From NCBI GenBank assembly GCA_019911985.1, contig JAIOJO010000153.1, positions 1 through 10,621 of the forward strand: a stretch of 10,621 bases of DNA, read 5' to 3'. The stretch is from Sulfuricellaceae bacterium (GTDB lineage: Bacteria > Pseudomonadota > Gammaproteobacteria > Burkholderiales > UBA9220). Shown one piece after another: positions 1-7,057 of this stretch (positions are counted from its first letter, which is position 1; each line of letters begins with the position of its first letter). Below the pieces are notes generated by a model, which had not been told where the DNA came from, did not search any database, and saw only the letters and a list, made by a program, of their open reading frames with translations. The translations under genes were made by a program, and so were the position numbers.

Positions 1-747
1 AACCAAGGCCGCCGAACCCGCCCGCAGCGTATCCGCGCTGGAAAATACCGCGTCGGCTTGGTAGCTTGGCCCTTCTTTACCGCTACCGCTCGGCTCCAGC
101 GCCAAGGTTTTAATCTGGCCGGGGTAGGTCCGGTTGCCTACGCTTACGGTGACGGCTTGGCCGTTTTTCAGCTTCTGAATTTGCCCCTCGGTCAGCTTCA
201 TTCTCGCCAGCATTTCCCCCGATTTCGCCAGTGCCAACAGCGGCAGCGGCTGCAAGCCGACCACGACGTTCTGGCCCGGCTCGACGCGGCGTTCGACCAC
301 TACCCCGGCGAAGGGCGCGCGCAGCGTGGCGTCGGCCAGGTCCTTGCTGTCTTGCGCCAGGCGCGCCTCGGCTTCCCGCAACTGTGCCTGGGTCCGGTTG
401 TTCCTCAGCTTGGCCTGATCCAGTTCGCTGGTGGAAATCACCGTGCGGTCGTAGAGTTCTTGCACCCGCCCCAGATCGATTTTGGCTTGCGCGGCCTCGC
501 TCGACAGGCGCCGCTTGGCCGCCGCGCCTTCCGCCACTTTCGCTTGATAGAGCCGGTTATCCAAGGTCAGCAGCGCCTGACCCGCCTTAACCCGATCGCC
601 CACGTTCACGGCAACCGAAGCGACCAAACCGGAAACTCGGGGCGATAACTCCACCCGTTGCGACCACTGCAAAACGGCGGGCACGTCCGCCGCCCACAAC
701 GACCCCGCAAACCCCCATGCCACCCCAGCCAAAATCCATCGTTTCAT
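1..747 (-). CDS. Periplasmic adaptor subunit of an efflux system (HlyD/RND membrane fusion family), 3' end outside window
   Basis: This gene codes for the periplasmic adaptor that links an inner-membrane pump to a TolC channel. The frame is open to the window edge (249 codons seen; family members usually have about 350–400). Residues 1–20 form a signal peptide (MKRWILAGVAW... ending LWA/AD). Residues ~33–66 form the first half of the lipoyl-like barrel (LSPRVSGLVASVAVNVGDRVKAGQ), ~67–140 an alanine/glutamine/lysine-rich coiled-coil hairpin, and ~141–175 the second lipoyl half (LRAPFAGVVVERRVEPGQ). The beta-barrel begins after that. The start is ATG 747–745, preceded by AAGGA at 8-nt spacing, and it overlaps the TolC stop as ATGA, so translation is probably coupled. 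No lipobox cysteine is present. The partner pump should lie just beyond position 1. The substrate cannot be told from this part. Family assignment is firm; the RND versus MacA/HlyD subtype is open. Confidence 0.9.
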   Translation of the reverse strand, partial: MKRWILAGVAWGFAGSLWAADVPAVLQWSQRVELSPRVSGLVASVAVNVGDRVKAGQALLTLDNRLYQAKVAEGAAAKRRLSSEAAQAKIDLGRVQELYDRTVISTSELDQAKLRNNRTQAQLREAEARLAQDSKDLADATLRAPFAGVVVERRVEPGQNVVVGLQPLPLLALAKSGEMLARMKLTEGQIQKLKNGQAVTVSVGNRTYPGQIKTLALEPSGSGKEGPSYQADAVFSSADTLRAGSAALV

Positions 748-2057
748 TTCGATTTTCCTTTTTGCGATCCGGCGTCAATCGACTCCAACGGAGTCCCCAG
801 CAAGGCATCGAGCTGCGCCAAGCTAAGCGCCAACTGGTACTCGGTGCGCCGCTCGCGCAGTTTGGCATCCATGGTTTCCGCCATGGCCGTGCCTAGATTG
901 GTTTTCAATTCGACTTCATACTGGCCCCGCGCCCTTTCCAGGGCTTCGTCGCGATATGCACTCTGTACCTTGGCGGCGTTGCGCACCGTCGATTGCAGTT
1001 GCTCCGCTCGAAGCAGCGTTTCCAGCAAGGTCTGCGAAAGATCCAGACGCTGCTTCTCATAGGCGGCTTGAAGTTTGTGGAATAAGGCCTGTTCGCGCGC
1101 CAATTTGGCCTCTACGCGCCCGCCCTGGTAGAGCGGCCAATTGAGCACTAGACCCATGCGCAGGTCGTCACGGCCGGATAATTTGCGCGTGGCGTAGTCG
1201 GCGCCTTCCAATTCGGCATCGAGCGTCGGCCCGCGTTCGTCACGCACCTCTTCAAGCTTCTTTTGCGCCGCCGCCAATTGCTGCCGTAAGGCGCGCAAAG
1301 TCCGGTTATTTTCCAGCATGCTCGGCAATACGTTATCGTAATCTGGCAATTTGCGCTGGTTGCCGTCCAGTACCGGATCGACTAAATCGGATCTGAGATT
1401 GCCCGGCTGGTTCATGGCGTTGGCCAGCAGAGAGCGCGTGATGCGTTGCCGCACCTGGCTTAAGTTCCGCTTCACCAGCGCTTCTTGGTAGCGATGTTCA
1501 AGTTCGTCCAAATCGACTTGGGATAGCGTACCGACCGCCAGTCTGTCCTTGCCGTGATCGAAATCGACAAAGGCCACCGACATGTATTCGTTGTCGGCGG
1601 AAGCTTGCATATCGGCTATCAGCACGTTGAAGAATCGCGCCATGATGTCGAGGCGGTGCCGCTCGCGCGCGTCGAGCAATTCCGTATTGCGGGCCTCCAC
1701 AACTTGGCGTGCGGCGTCTTCCGCCGAACGGGTACGGCCGAAATCATAGAGAGTCTTACGGGCATTGAGACGCAGGCTATGGTCGTTAATGTCCTCAGGC
1801 CCGCCGTTCATCAACGAGGGGCGGACGCGGCGCAAGCCCGCTTCCAGGTTGACGGCGAGATCGCTGCGCGCCGCGGCCGCCTGCTCGTCGGCCACAGCCA
1901 CGTCGCGTTCGGCCACGGCCTGCGTTATATCGGGATGGTTTGCGTCCGCCGCTTTCAGCGCTTCGGACAAGGTCAGGGGCGCGTCGGCGGCGCCGGCCGC
2001 GCTGGCACAGCAGAATATTCCGGCAAGCCAAAGACGTTGCCACCGGGGTGGCATCAT
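744..2057 (-). CDS. TolC family outer membrane efflux channel
   Basis: This is an outer-membrane factor forming the trimeric exit duct of a tripartite efflux or secretion system. The product is 437 aa, normal for the family. Residues 1–24 are a signal peptide (hydrophobic LWLAGIFCCASAAGA, cleavage near AGA/ADA). The two cysteines at 16–17 are not in a lipobox, so it is probably not a lipoprotein. The mature protein starts with the typical LTLSEALKAADANHPDI and shows two repeats of long alanine/glutamine/arginine-rich helices. The pattern LNARKTLYDFGRTRSAEDAA in the first half is matched by LVLNWPLYQGGRVEAKLARE in the second; these are the paired strand-to-helix signatures of OEP domains. ATGATG at 2057–2052 offers two starts. 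The first overlaps the stop of the upstream thioredoxin-fold gene as ATGA, and the gene's own stop overlaps the adaptor start the same way. Only a weak Shine-Dalgarno (CAGG) precedes it, consistent with coupling. Confidence 0.93.
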   Translation of the reverse strand: MMPPRWQRLWLAGIFCCASAAGAADAPLTLSEALKAADANHPDITQAVAERDVAVADEQAAAARSDLAVNLEAGLRRVRPSLMNGGPEDINDHSLRLNARKTLYDFGRTRSAEDAARQVVEARNTELLDARERHRLDIMARFFNVLIADMQASADNEYMSVAFVDFDHGKDRLAVGTLSQVDLDELEHRYQEALVKRNLSQVRQRITRSLLANAMNQPGNLRSDLVDPVLDGNQRKLPDYDNVLPSMLENNRTLRALRQQLAAAQKKLEEVRDERGPTLDAELEGADYATRKLSGRDDLRMGLVLNWPLYQGGRVEAKLAREQALFHKLQAAYEKQRLDLSQTLLETLLRAEQLQSTVRNAAKVQSAYRDEALERARGQYEVELKTNLGTAMAETMDAKLRERRTEYQLALSLAQLDALLGTPLESIDAGSQKGKSK

Positions 2058-2566
2058 GGATTGGCCTGTTTAAACTTGACGAACGACGTCGTTTTATACC
2101 CGCCATCAACCACGTAATGGCCGAATTGCATGAATTCGTGCGCGTCCTTGGTCGCGCCGGTGAGCCGGGTCAACTGATTGCCGTCCAAACCGTAAAAAAT
2201 GAAAGTTGGCGTTGCGCGGGCGCGATTCTCTGCGGAAAAGTCCTTTTCCGTGGTGTTTTTCCCTTTGAAATCGACCATAGGCTCGGCCCCCCGTGTGTCG
2301 ACATTGAAAATCAGGAAATGACTGCGAAAGTAGTCTTGCACCTGGGACTGATTGAGCACGGTCTGTTTCATGCGGTAGCAGAAAGGGCAATCCTCGGTTT
2401 CGAACATCAGCAGAACGCCGGTTTTCCCGCTCGACTTGGCGTTAGCCAATTCCGCTTTGAAATCCCCCAGTTTCTGATCGAAAAAATACTGACCTACGTC
2501 GCGGGTTTCGGCCGAACTCACGCCGACCTGCAAGAGCAATAAACATCCCAACAGCAATTTGATCAT
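2054..2566 (-). CDS. Exported thioredoxin-fold protein with CPFC motif (SoxW / Thioredoxin_2-like)
   Basis: This is a predicted periplasmic thiol-disulfide protein of 170 aa. I chose ATG 2566 over the more upstream ATG 2587 because AGGAGGA (2579–2573) sits 6 nt before 2566 and would lie inside the longer frame. The shorter form also begins with a clean signal peptide (MIKLLLGCLLLLQVGVSSA, cut near residue 19). The Cys at position 8 is too close to the N-terminus to be a convincing lipoprotein site. The thioredoxin fold follows: strand LLMFETEDCPFC with redox cysteines C60 and C63, strand FLIFNVDTRG, then RATPTFIFY with the cis-proline at P120. The family includes SoxW-like and Thioredoxin_2 proteins that keep periplasmic cysteines reduced or use them in electron transfer. 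It lies 29 nt after the TlpA-like gene and overlaps the TolC start by 4 nt. The redox partner and substrate are unknown. Confidence 0.85.
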   Translation of the reverse strand: MIKLLLGCLLLLQVGVSSAETRDVGQYFFDQKLGDFKAELANAKSSGKTGVLLMFETEDCPFCYRMKQTVLNQSQVQDYFRSHFLIFNVDTRGAEPMVDFKGKNTTEKDFSAENRARATPTFIFYGLDGNQLTRLTGATKDAHEFMQFGHYVVDGGYKTTSFVKFKQANP

Positions 2567-2595
2567 TTCAAGTCCTCCTGTGAACATTACTCGTA

Positions 2596-3042
2596 TCAGT
2601 GCTCTTTAATATACTTCTCCACCGCCTGCCGGGTCAGCGCACCCACGTTGAAGGCGGCTATCTTTCCTTGGGGATTGTACAAATACGTCGTCGGCAAGCC
2701 GGGGACATCGCCGATTTGCGCAGCAATGCGGCGGTCGCCGAGCACAATCGGGTAGGAGATGAACATATCCTCGGCAAACCGCTTGACCTGGGCCGGATCG
2801 CGATAGTCCATGGCGATCCCGATCACAACCAAATCCTTATGTTTTTCGTGCAGCTCGATCAAATCGGGAATTTCCTCGCGGCAGGGCGGACACCAGGTGG
2901 CCCAAAAATTAACCAGCACCCATTTACCGCGATAGGCCGCCAAGGTATGGGTTTTCCCTTGGATGTCGTGGAGCGAAAAGCCCTCGGCCAGGACGCCGGA
3001 ACTCAAAAAAACCATCATAAAAAACAAAACAATACGCCGCAA
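2596..3042 (-). CDS. TlpA/ResA-type periplasmic thiol-disulfide oxidoreductase, TTG start
   Basis: This exported thioredoxin-like protein probably reduces disulfides in periplasmic proteins, as TlpA, ResA and CcmG relatives do for cytochrome c or copper-site assembly. It is 148 aa. Residues 1–19 are a signal peptide (MRRIVLFFMMVFLSSGVLA). The AhpC/TSA-like thioredoxin domain follows: FSLHDIQGKTHTLAAYRGK, then VLVNFWATWCPPC with redox cysteines C51 and C54, and GLPTTYLY with the cis-proline at P117. The start codon is TTG (3042–3040), supported by AAGGAG at 3056–3051 with 8-nt spacing. An internal ATG at residue 9 would destroy the signal peptide. It is the first gene of the run toward TolC and the adaptor. 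The gap to the upstream YqhA-like gene is 93 bp and holds no clear promoter or terminator, so it could belong to a longer transcript. Confidence 0.92.
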   Translation of the reverse strand: MRRIVLFFMMVFLSSGVLAEGFSLHDIQGKTHTLAAYRGKWVLVNFWATWCPPCREEIPDLIELHEKHKDLVVIGIAMDYRDPAQVKRFAEDMFISYPIVLGDRRIAAQIGDVPGLPTTYLYNPQGKIAAFNVGALTRQAVEKYIKEH

Positions 3043-3135
3043 TGCCGGAACTCCTTCAGAATCGCGCCAGGACAGGCGCCGTCGATTGCTGGCACTCTAC
3101 CAACATCCACCTTCCGGCACCATGATCCATTGCTA

Positions 3136-3717
3136 CTAGTGGCCGGAAGAGCCTGAATCCGTCTCGTTCTGGCCGCTCGGCTCGGGCTTGTGGTGAGACT
3201 CCGCGGCGTGGCTAAGATAAAGCGCCAAGCCGACCAAGGCGATGCTGCCGCCGAAATACAACAAGGTCAGCGGGGTATCCATCGTCATTTGCAGCGCATG
3301 CTCGAACAGCGTGACGATCAAGATCATTAAAATCACCTTGGCCAAACGCGATTTCAGGTCGTCCAAGCTGTTGATCACCAATATCTTACTCGACGCGCGG
3401 CTGCCATGGGCTTGGTCGATGTCGCTGATGAACAGCTCGTACATGCCCAGGGAAAAAATCAGCATCACCGTGGCCAGCAGGTAACCGTCGACCACCTCCA
3501 CGATATGGGTGATGGTTTCGTCATGCAGCGCTTTGCGCGCCGCCGATGTCAAATCGGGGTCGGCGTAATGGACGATGTGCATCAGCATGTAGACCACATC
3601 CACCGTGGCGATGAAAAATATGGCAAATCCCGCTGCTAGGCTGGACACCACGGCAAAAATCACGACAAAGCGGCTATTCCACAACGCGCCCTCGAAAAGG
3701 CTTTCCAAGAACTTCAT
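3136..3717 (-). CDS. YqhA / UPF0114 family membrane protein
   Basis: This is an integral inner-membrane protein of 193 aa in the UPF0114 (YqhA) family; its biochemical role is not known. Four membrane segments are visible at about residues 17–37, 78–97, 124–143 and 150–168. The family signature VVDGYLLATVMLIFSLGMYELFISDID (78–101 region) and the following NSLDDLKSRLAKVILMILIV stretch are clear. The C-terminus carries a polar, His/Ser-rich tail (HHKPEPSGQNETDSGSSGH) longer than the core domain needs. The start ATG 3717 has GAGGAGA about 7 nt upstream. It lies 85 bp downstream of the YihY-like gene on the same strand. That gap has a small hairpin but no T-run, so co-transcription is possible. 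Confidence 0.9.
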   Translation of the reverse strand: MKFLESLFEGALWNSRFVVIFAVVSSLAAGFAIFFIATVDVVYMLMHIVHYADPDLTSAARKALHDETITHIVEVVDGYLLATVMLIFSLGMYELFISDIDQAHGSRASSKILVINSLDDLKSRLAKVILMILIVTLFEHALQMTMDTPLTLLYFGGSIALVGLALYLSHAAESHHKPEPSGQNETDSGSSGH

Positions 3718-3802
3718 CGACTATTCTCCTCAATGACCGAAAATCAATTACTCGGCAATAGGGCCGGGGCACATAAGGTGCCGTCCATAAAACCCAGCGC
3801 GA

Positions 3803-5050
3803 TTATCGCACAAGGCTTGCGCCATCCGCTTCCGCGCCCTTCCCGCTAAACAGGCTTTGCAACGAGTTCCCCATTCCCTCGTCGCAACGTCCTCCAATCG
3901 CTGTAAGCACATCGGCCAAATGCAGGTCGCTAGCGTCGGCATGCGGAAGATGCGGCGGCACGCGATAGACGAAATGGCGGAACACCTCGCCGACGCTAAC
4001 CGACTCCGCGCTGCGCAGCGCTACCCAGCCGCCGTCATCGGCACGCCGCGCCAAACCGGCGTCAGCCAAGCATTCGAGTATGCCCTCCATATCCTCGAAG
4101 CCCAGGTGGAGAGTGCGGCGCAAACGGCGCAGCGAGAGCGGGGCACCTTCCTGCTGAGCCGAATAGAGCGCGCGCAGTACGCGCAAGCCCTCGTAAAAAT
4201 GCCGCGCCGGCGTCAATTCCAGGCGCCAAGCGCCCCCTTGCCAATACGATAGCGCAGCGGCCACCTCGGCCCCGATTAGAACGACCAGCCAAGAAAGATA
4301 TATCCATAACAAGAAAATCGGGATCGCGGCGAATGCGCCGTAAACCAGCGTATACGTTGGAAATTGGGTTACGTACAGAGCAAAGCCTTTTTTCATGGTT
4401 TCGAACAGCACGGCAGCCACCGTGCCACCCGCGAAGGCATGGGATACAGGCACATAACGGTTCGGCACCGACAAGTACATCAGGGAAAAAGCCACGGTGG
4501 TCAGCAGTACCGGCACCAGCTTGAGCAGCACCTCGCCCAATTCCGTTATCTGGCCCCAACCCAGCGACAAGCCGACCAAATAGGACGTCAGCGATAGGCT
4601 GGCGCCCACCAGCAGCGGCCCCAAGGTCAACAGCGCCCAATAGTTCAACAGCCGCTTGAATACAGTGCGCTGGCGAGAAACGCGCCAAATGGCATTAAAA
4701 GCCCGGTCGATGGTCACCATCAGCATAATCGCCGTCACGGCCAGGAAAGCAATGCCGACCGCCGTCAGGCGAGCTGCTTTTTCGGAAAACTGCTGCATGT
4801 AAACCGTAATGATGCGCCCCGCCACATCCGGCACCATGTGGGTTAGCAGAAAAATCTTGAACTCCACCATCAAACCCTCGAACACCGGAAATGCCGAGAA
4901 CATCGTCAGTGCAATAGTGATCAAGGGAATCAGCGACAGCAGCGTGGTATAGGTGAGGCTGGCCGCCACTTGCGGGCAGCGGTCGCGGTCGAAGCGGCGC
5001 AGCATGAAGTGGGAAAAACTCAGCAGATTGGCGAACTTCCGGGTCTTCAT
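3803..5050 (-). CDS. YihY/BrkB family inner membrane protein with C-terminal winged-helix-like extension
   Basis: This is an inner-membrane protein of 415 aa in the YihY/virulence factor BrkB family. The family was once called ribonuclease BN, a name now known to belong to a different protein. The N-terminal motif RCPQVAASLTYTTLLSLIPLITIALTMF (residues 25–52) is typical. About six membrane segments follow up to residue ~270, including the conserved FKRLLNYWALLTLGPLL, VPNRYVPVSHAFAGG and YGAFAAIPIFLLWIYLSWLVVLIGAE. Residues ~285–345 form a soluble domain resembling a winged helix (LSLRRLRRTLHLGFEDMEGILECLADAGLARR), as in the longer family members. No good Shine-Dalgarno precedes ATG 5050. The gene is divergent from wrbA with a 38-bp gap, a neighbourhood I recall in Pseudomonas and other gammaproteobacteria. 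The substrate, if it transports one, is unknown. Confidence 0.93.
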   Translation of the reverse strand: MKTRKFANLLSFSHFMLRRFDRDRCPQVAASLTYTTLLSLIPLITIALTMFSAFPVFEGLMVEFKIFLLTHMVPDVAGRIITVYMQQFSEKAARLTAVGIAFLAVTAIMLMVTIDRAFNAIWRVSRQRTVFKRLLNYWALLTLGPLLVGASLSLTSYLVGLSLGWGQITELGEVLLKLVPVLLTTVAFSLMYLSVPNRYVPVSHAFAGGTVAAVLFETMKKGFALYVTQFPTYTLVYGAFAAIPIFLLWIYLSWLVVLIGAEVAAALSYWQGGAWRLELTPARHFYEGLRVLRALYSAQQEGAPLSLRRLRRTLHLGFEDMEGILECLADAGLARRADDGGWVALRSAESVSVGEVFRHFVYRVPPHLPHADASDLHLADVLTAIGGRCDEGMGNSLQSLFSGKGAEADGASLVR

Positions 5051-5061
5051 GACGGTATAAT
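5033..5061 (+). promoter_or_regulatory. Candidate sigma70 promoter for wrbA
   Basis: A perfect TATAAT lies at 5056–5061. A weak -35 match, GAACTT (5033–5038), sits 17 bp upstream. Transcription would start near 5068 and give a leader of about 20 nt before the wrbA ATG at 5089. The -35 lies inside the start of the divergent yihY gene, so transcription of the two genes may interfere. The -10 match is strong and the -35 poor, so this is a prediction. Confidence 0.5.
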
Positions 5062-5088
5062 GGGATTTTCCGAGTTATCGAGCGATCC

Positions 5089-5682
5089 ATGCCAGACATT
5101 CTCGTACTGTATTACAGCCGCCACGGTGCGGTAAAGGAAATGGCCCATCTTATAGCACGTGGCGTCGAGCAAGTCAGCGGTTGTTGCGCGCGGCTACGCA
5201 CCGTACCCGAAGTGTCGACGGTGTGCGAGGCGGTAGCGGACAGCATCCCCGGCGAGGGCGCGCCTTATGTCGAACTGAAAGACTTGGAAGAATGCATCGG
5301 CCTCGCCCTGGGCAGCCCCACCCGCTTCGGCAACATGGCGGCCCCTCTGAAATACTTCATCGATTCAACCTCCGGCCTATGGCTGAAAGGCACGCTGATC
5401 GGCAAACCGGCAACGGTTTTCACCTCGACCTCCAGCCTGCACGGCGGCCAGGAAACCACGCTGATTTCCATGATGCTGCCGCTATTGCACCACGGCATGG
5501 CGATTATCGGCCTGCCCTATTCCGAACAGGAATTGCTGCACACCCGCGACGGCGGAACGCCCTACGGCGCCAGCCATGTGGCGGGCGTCGCCAGCGATCG
5601 CCCGATCGGCGACAGCGAGAAAAAATTATGCCTGGCACAAGGCAAGCGCCTGGCGGAAACCGCCTTGAAGTTGGCGCGATGA
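5089..5682 (+). CDS. wrbA: WrbA family NAD(P)H:quinone oxidoreductase
   Basis: This is a flavodoxin-like FMN enzyme expected to reduce quinones by two electrons using NAD(P)H in the cytoplasm, limiting semiquinone and oxidative damage. It is 197 aa, the normal length. FMN-binding features are present: the phosphate loop ILVLYYSRHGAVKEMA (4–19), SPTRFGNMAAPLKYFID (76–92, including the typical W/L after STSGLW), and TSTSSLHGGQETTLISMM (112–129). The late motif RDGGTPYGASHV (153–164) is also typical of WrbA. The start ATG 5089 has only a weak upstream GAGCGA. The stop overlaps the start of the next gene as ATGA, so the HugZ-like protein is probably made by coupled translation. Confidence 0.95.
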   Translation: MPDILVLYYSRHGAVKEMAHLIARGVEQVSGCCARLRTVPEVSTVCEAVADSIPGEGAPYVELKDLEECIGLALGSPTRFGNMAAPLKYFIDSTSGLWLKGTLIGKPATVFTSTSSLHGGQETTLISMMLPLLHHGMAIIGLPYSEQELLHTRDGGTPYGASHVAGVASDRPIGDSEKKLCLAQGKRLAETALKLAR

Positions 5683-6386
5683 ACCCGGCCCCCGCAACCA
5701 TCGCTTCCGCCCGCGCCTTGCTGCGCGCCCGCCATGCCGGCGCGCTGGCCACGATTTCGCAACGCCTGGAAGGCTACCCCTTCGGCTCCGTGGTGGATTT
5801 CGTCCTGGACGAGGAAGCGCGGCCTGTTTTCCTCATCAGCACCCTGGCCCAGCATACCCAGAATATCGATGCCGACCCCCGTGTCAGTTTGCTGGTACAC
5901 GAGGAAGAAAGCGACCTCCAGGCCGCCGCCCGCCTCACCGTAGTCGGTGACGCGCAGCGCGTAGCAACGGATGAAGCGCTCAAAGCCCGCTACCTGCGCT
6001 ATATTCCCAACGCCGCGCAGTATTTCGCCATCCACGATTTCTTCTTCTACCGCATCGAACCCAAGCAGTGGCGCTATATCGGCGGCTTCGGCGACATCCA
6101 CTGGATAGACCCCGTCGCAGCCAAGCCGCCCCAGGGCGAGTTGGCGCAGATCGAAGAAGGCATCCTGGCCCACATGAACCGCGACCACGCCGACGCCCTG
6201 CGCGCCTACTGCCGCGCCTTTTACGGCTTGGACTCCTCCGACGCCACCATGGTGGGCATCGACTGCGACGGCTTCGACGTGCGCGCCGACGGGGAATTGC
6301 TGCGCTTCGACTTCCACCAGCCGGTGCTCAGCGGCCAGGACGCCCGCGCAGCGCTCACCGCCATGGCCCAGGAATGCCGCGCTTGA
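5679..6386 (+). CDS. HugZ family heme/flavin-binding protein (PNPOx-like domain plus DUF2470)
   Basis: This protein is 235 aa. Residues ~8–145 are a pyridoxamine 5'-phosphate oxidase-like split barrel (ARALLRARHAGALATIS, GYPFGSVVDFVLD, LAQHTQNIDADPRVSLLV, RLTVVGDAQRV, FYRIEPKQWRYIGGFGDIHWID). Residues ~155–232 are a DUF2470 domain (IEEGILAHMNRDHADALRAYC) with the conserved histidines H165 and H170. This two-domain layout is that of HugZ/HutZ heme-degrading proteins and plant GluTRBP relatives. Heme binding or degradation is a family-based inference; a flavin role is also possible. The start is ATG 5679, overlapping the wrbA stop by 4 nt. The same frame runs open upstream to 5181 but that part is a shadow of wrbA. 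It overlaps the DUF2069 gene by 13 bp. Pairing with wrbA suggests a redox or iron-stress role. Confidence 0.9.
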   Translation: MNPAPATIASARALLRARHAGALATISQRLEGYPFGSVVDFVLDEEARPVFLISTLAQHTQNIDADPRVSLLVHEEESDLQAAARLTVVGDAQRVATDEALKARYLRYIPNAAQYFAIHDFFFYRIEPKQWRYIGGFGDIHWIDPVAAKPPQGELAQIEEGILAHMNRDHADALRAYCRAFYGLDSSDATMVGIDCDGFDVRADGELLRFDFHQPVLSGQDARAALTAMAQECRA

Positions 6387-6727
6387 ACCGGCTGGCCGTT
6401 CTTCATTGGGGCAGCATCGTCAGCCTGATCGCCCTGATTTTCCTCTGCCTGGCCTGGGAAGGCTGGCTCGCCCCGTTACGCCCGGGCGGCTCCATGCTCA
6501 TTTTCAAGGCAGCCGTCCTGCTTCTGCCCTTGTTCGGCATCCTGCGCGGCAAGCGCTACACCTACCAATGGGCGTCGATGCTGATTCTGCTGTATTTCAT
6601 GGAAGGGGTAGTGCGCGCCATGAGCGACAAGGGTTTGTCGGCCATACTGGCGGGAGGCGAGATCGCGCTGAGCGCGCTGTTCTTCGTCTGCGCCATTTTC
6701 TACGCCCGTCTCACGGGAAAGCATTGA
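6374..6727 (+). CDS. DUF2069 family small inner membrane protein
   Basis: This is a 117-aa integral membrane protein with four predicted helices at about residues 9–28, 41–57, 63–82 and 88–110. The family signature LRGKRYTYQWASMLILLYFMEGVVRA (57–82) is clear. The function of DUF2069 is not known. I chose ATG 6374, preceded by AGGA (very close) and overlapping the end of the HugZ-like gene by 13 bp. A TTG at 6383 is an alternative that would give a shorter overlap. It is the last gene of the wrbA transcript. The following 64 bp lead to the end of the convergent small gene and show no clear intrinsic terminator on either strand. Confidence 0.9.
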   Translation: MPRLNRLAVLHWGSIVSLIALIFLCLAWEGWLAPLRPGGSMLIFKAAVLLLPLFGILRGKRYTYQWASMLILLYFMEGVVRAMSDKGLSAILAGGEIALSALFFVCAIFYARLTGKH

Positions 6728-6791
6728 TCCGCTGGATTAATACAGGACGCGGAGCGAAAGCGGGACGATTTACCGGCTGGCACCGATTCGA

Positions 6792-6956
6792 TTAAGGCAC
6801 GCGCTTGCGCTCCAGGGCGATTCCCACCAGTTCGATCGCCGCGCCGGCGCCCAGCAAAGCCTTGCCGACCCAGGCTTCTTCGTCAGGGGCGAGGAACATC
6901 AACAAGCCGCCCAACACCATCAGAATAACCGCGCCAATTCTGCGTTTTCCCATCAT
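6792..6956 (-). CDS. Small hydrophobic membrane protein, 54 aa, unknown function
   Basis: This is a short gene below the usual length cut-off. It starts with two ATG codons (6956 and 6953), preceded by an excellent AGGAGGAG within 4–10 nt. It ends at TAA 6794–6792. The product starts MMGKRRIGAVILMVLGGLLMF: a short basic N-terminus followed by a hydrophobic helix (~8–23). A turn (APDEEAW) and a second, weaker apolar segment (~30–48, GKALLGAGAAIELVGIAL) follow, and then a basic end ERKRVP. This suggests a one- or two-helix inner-membrane protein with both ends in the cytoplasm. I do not recognise a family. It lies 101 nt downstream of leuA on the same strand. The gap 6957–7057 holds no strong terminator, only a 6-bp inverted repeat CCTATC/GATAGG just before the ribosome binding site. 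Confidence 0.7.
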   Translation of the reverse strand: MMGKRRIGAVILMVLGGLLMFLAPDEEAWVGKALLGAGAAIELVGIALERKRVP

Positions 6957-7057
6957 CGCTCTCCTCCTCGTTTCGACCCTATCAATCGATATTGCCGCGA
7001 CGGATAGGCCGTTTATTGCATGCCGGTAAACTTAATGATAGACGATGGCCTGCTGCC

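Noticed and set aside
58..648. 196-codon plus-strand frame opposite the adaptor gene
   Set aside because: The minus strand codes for a clear adaptor with signal peptide and lipoyl motifs; this frame has no family features.
3064..3079. GCGCC/GGCGC hairpin upstream of the TlpA-like gene
   Set aside because: Only 5 bp and no T-run on either strand; common by chance at this GC content.
3768..3782. GGCAC/GTGCC hairpin between the YihY-like and YqhA-like genes as a terminator
   Set aside because: Only a 5-bp stem and no following T-run, so termination is not supported.
3748..3942. 64-codon minus-strand frame overlapping the end of the YihY-like gene
   Set aside because: It is out of frame with the YihY C-terminus, lacks a ribosome binding site and has no recognisable features.
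5181..5678. Long upstream extension of the HugZ frame
   Set aside because: It overlaps wrbA in another frame, is Arg/Pro/His-rich with no domain, and the true start is the ATGA overlap at 5679.
5562..6317. 251-codon minus-strand frame opposite the HugZ-like gene
   Set aside because: It is antisense to a clear protein family, is Gly/Val-rich as expected from GC-rich shadow frames, and has no recognisable domain.
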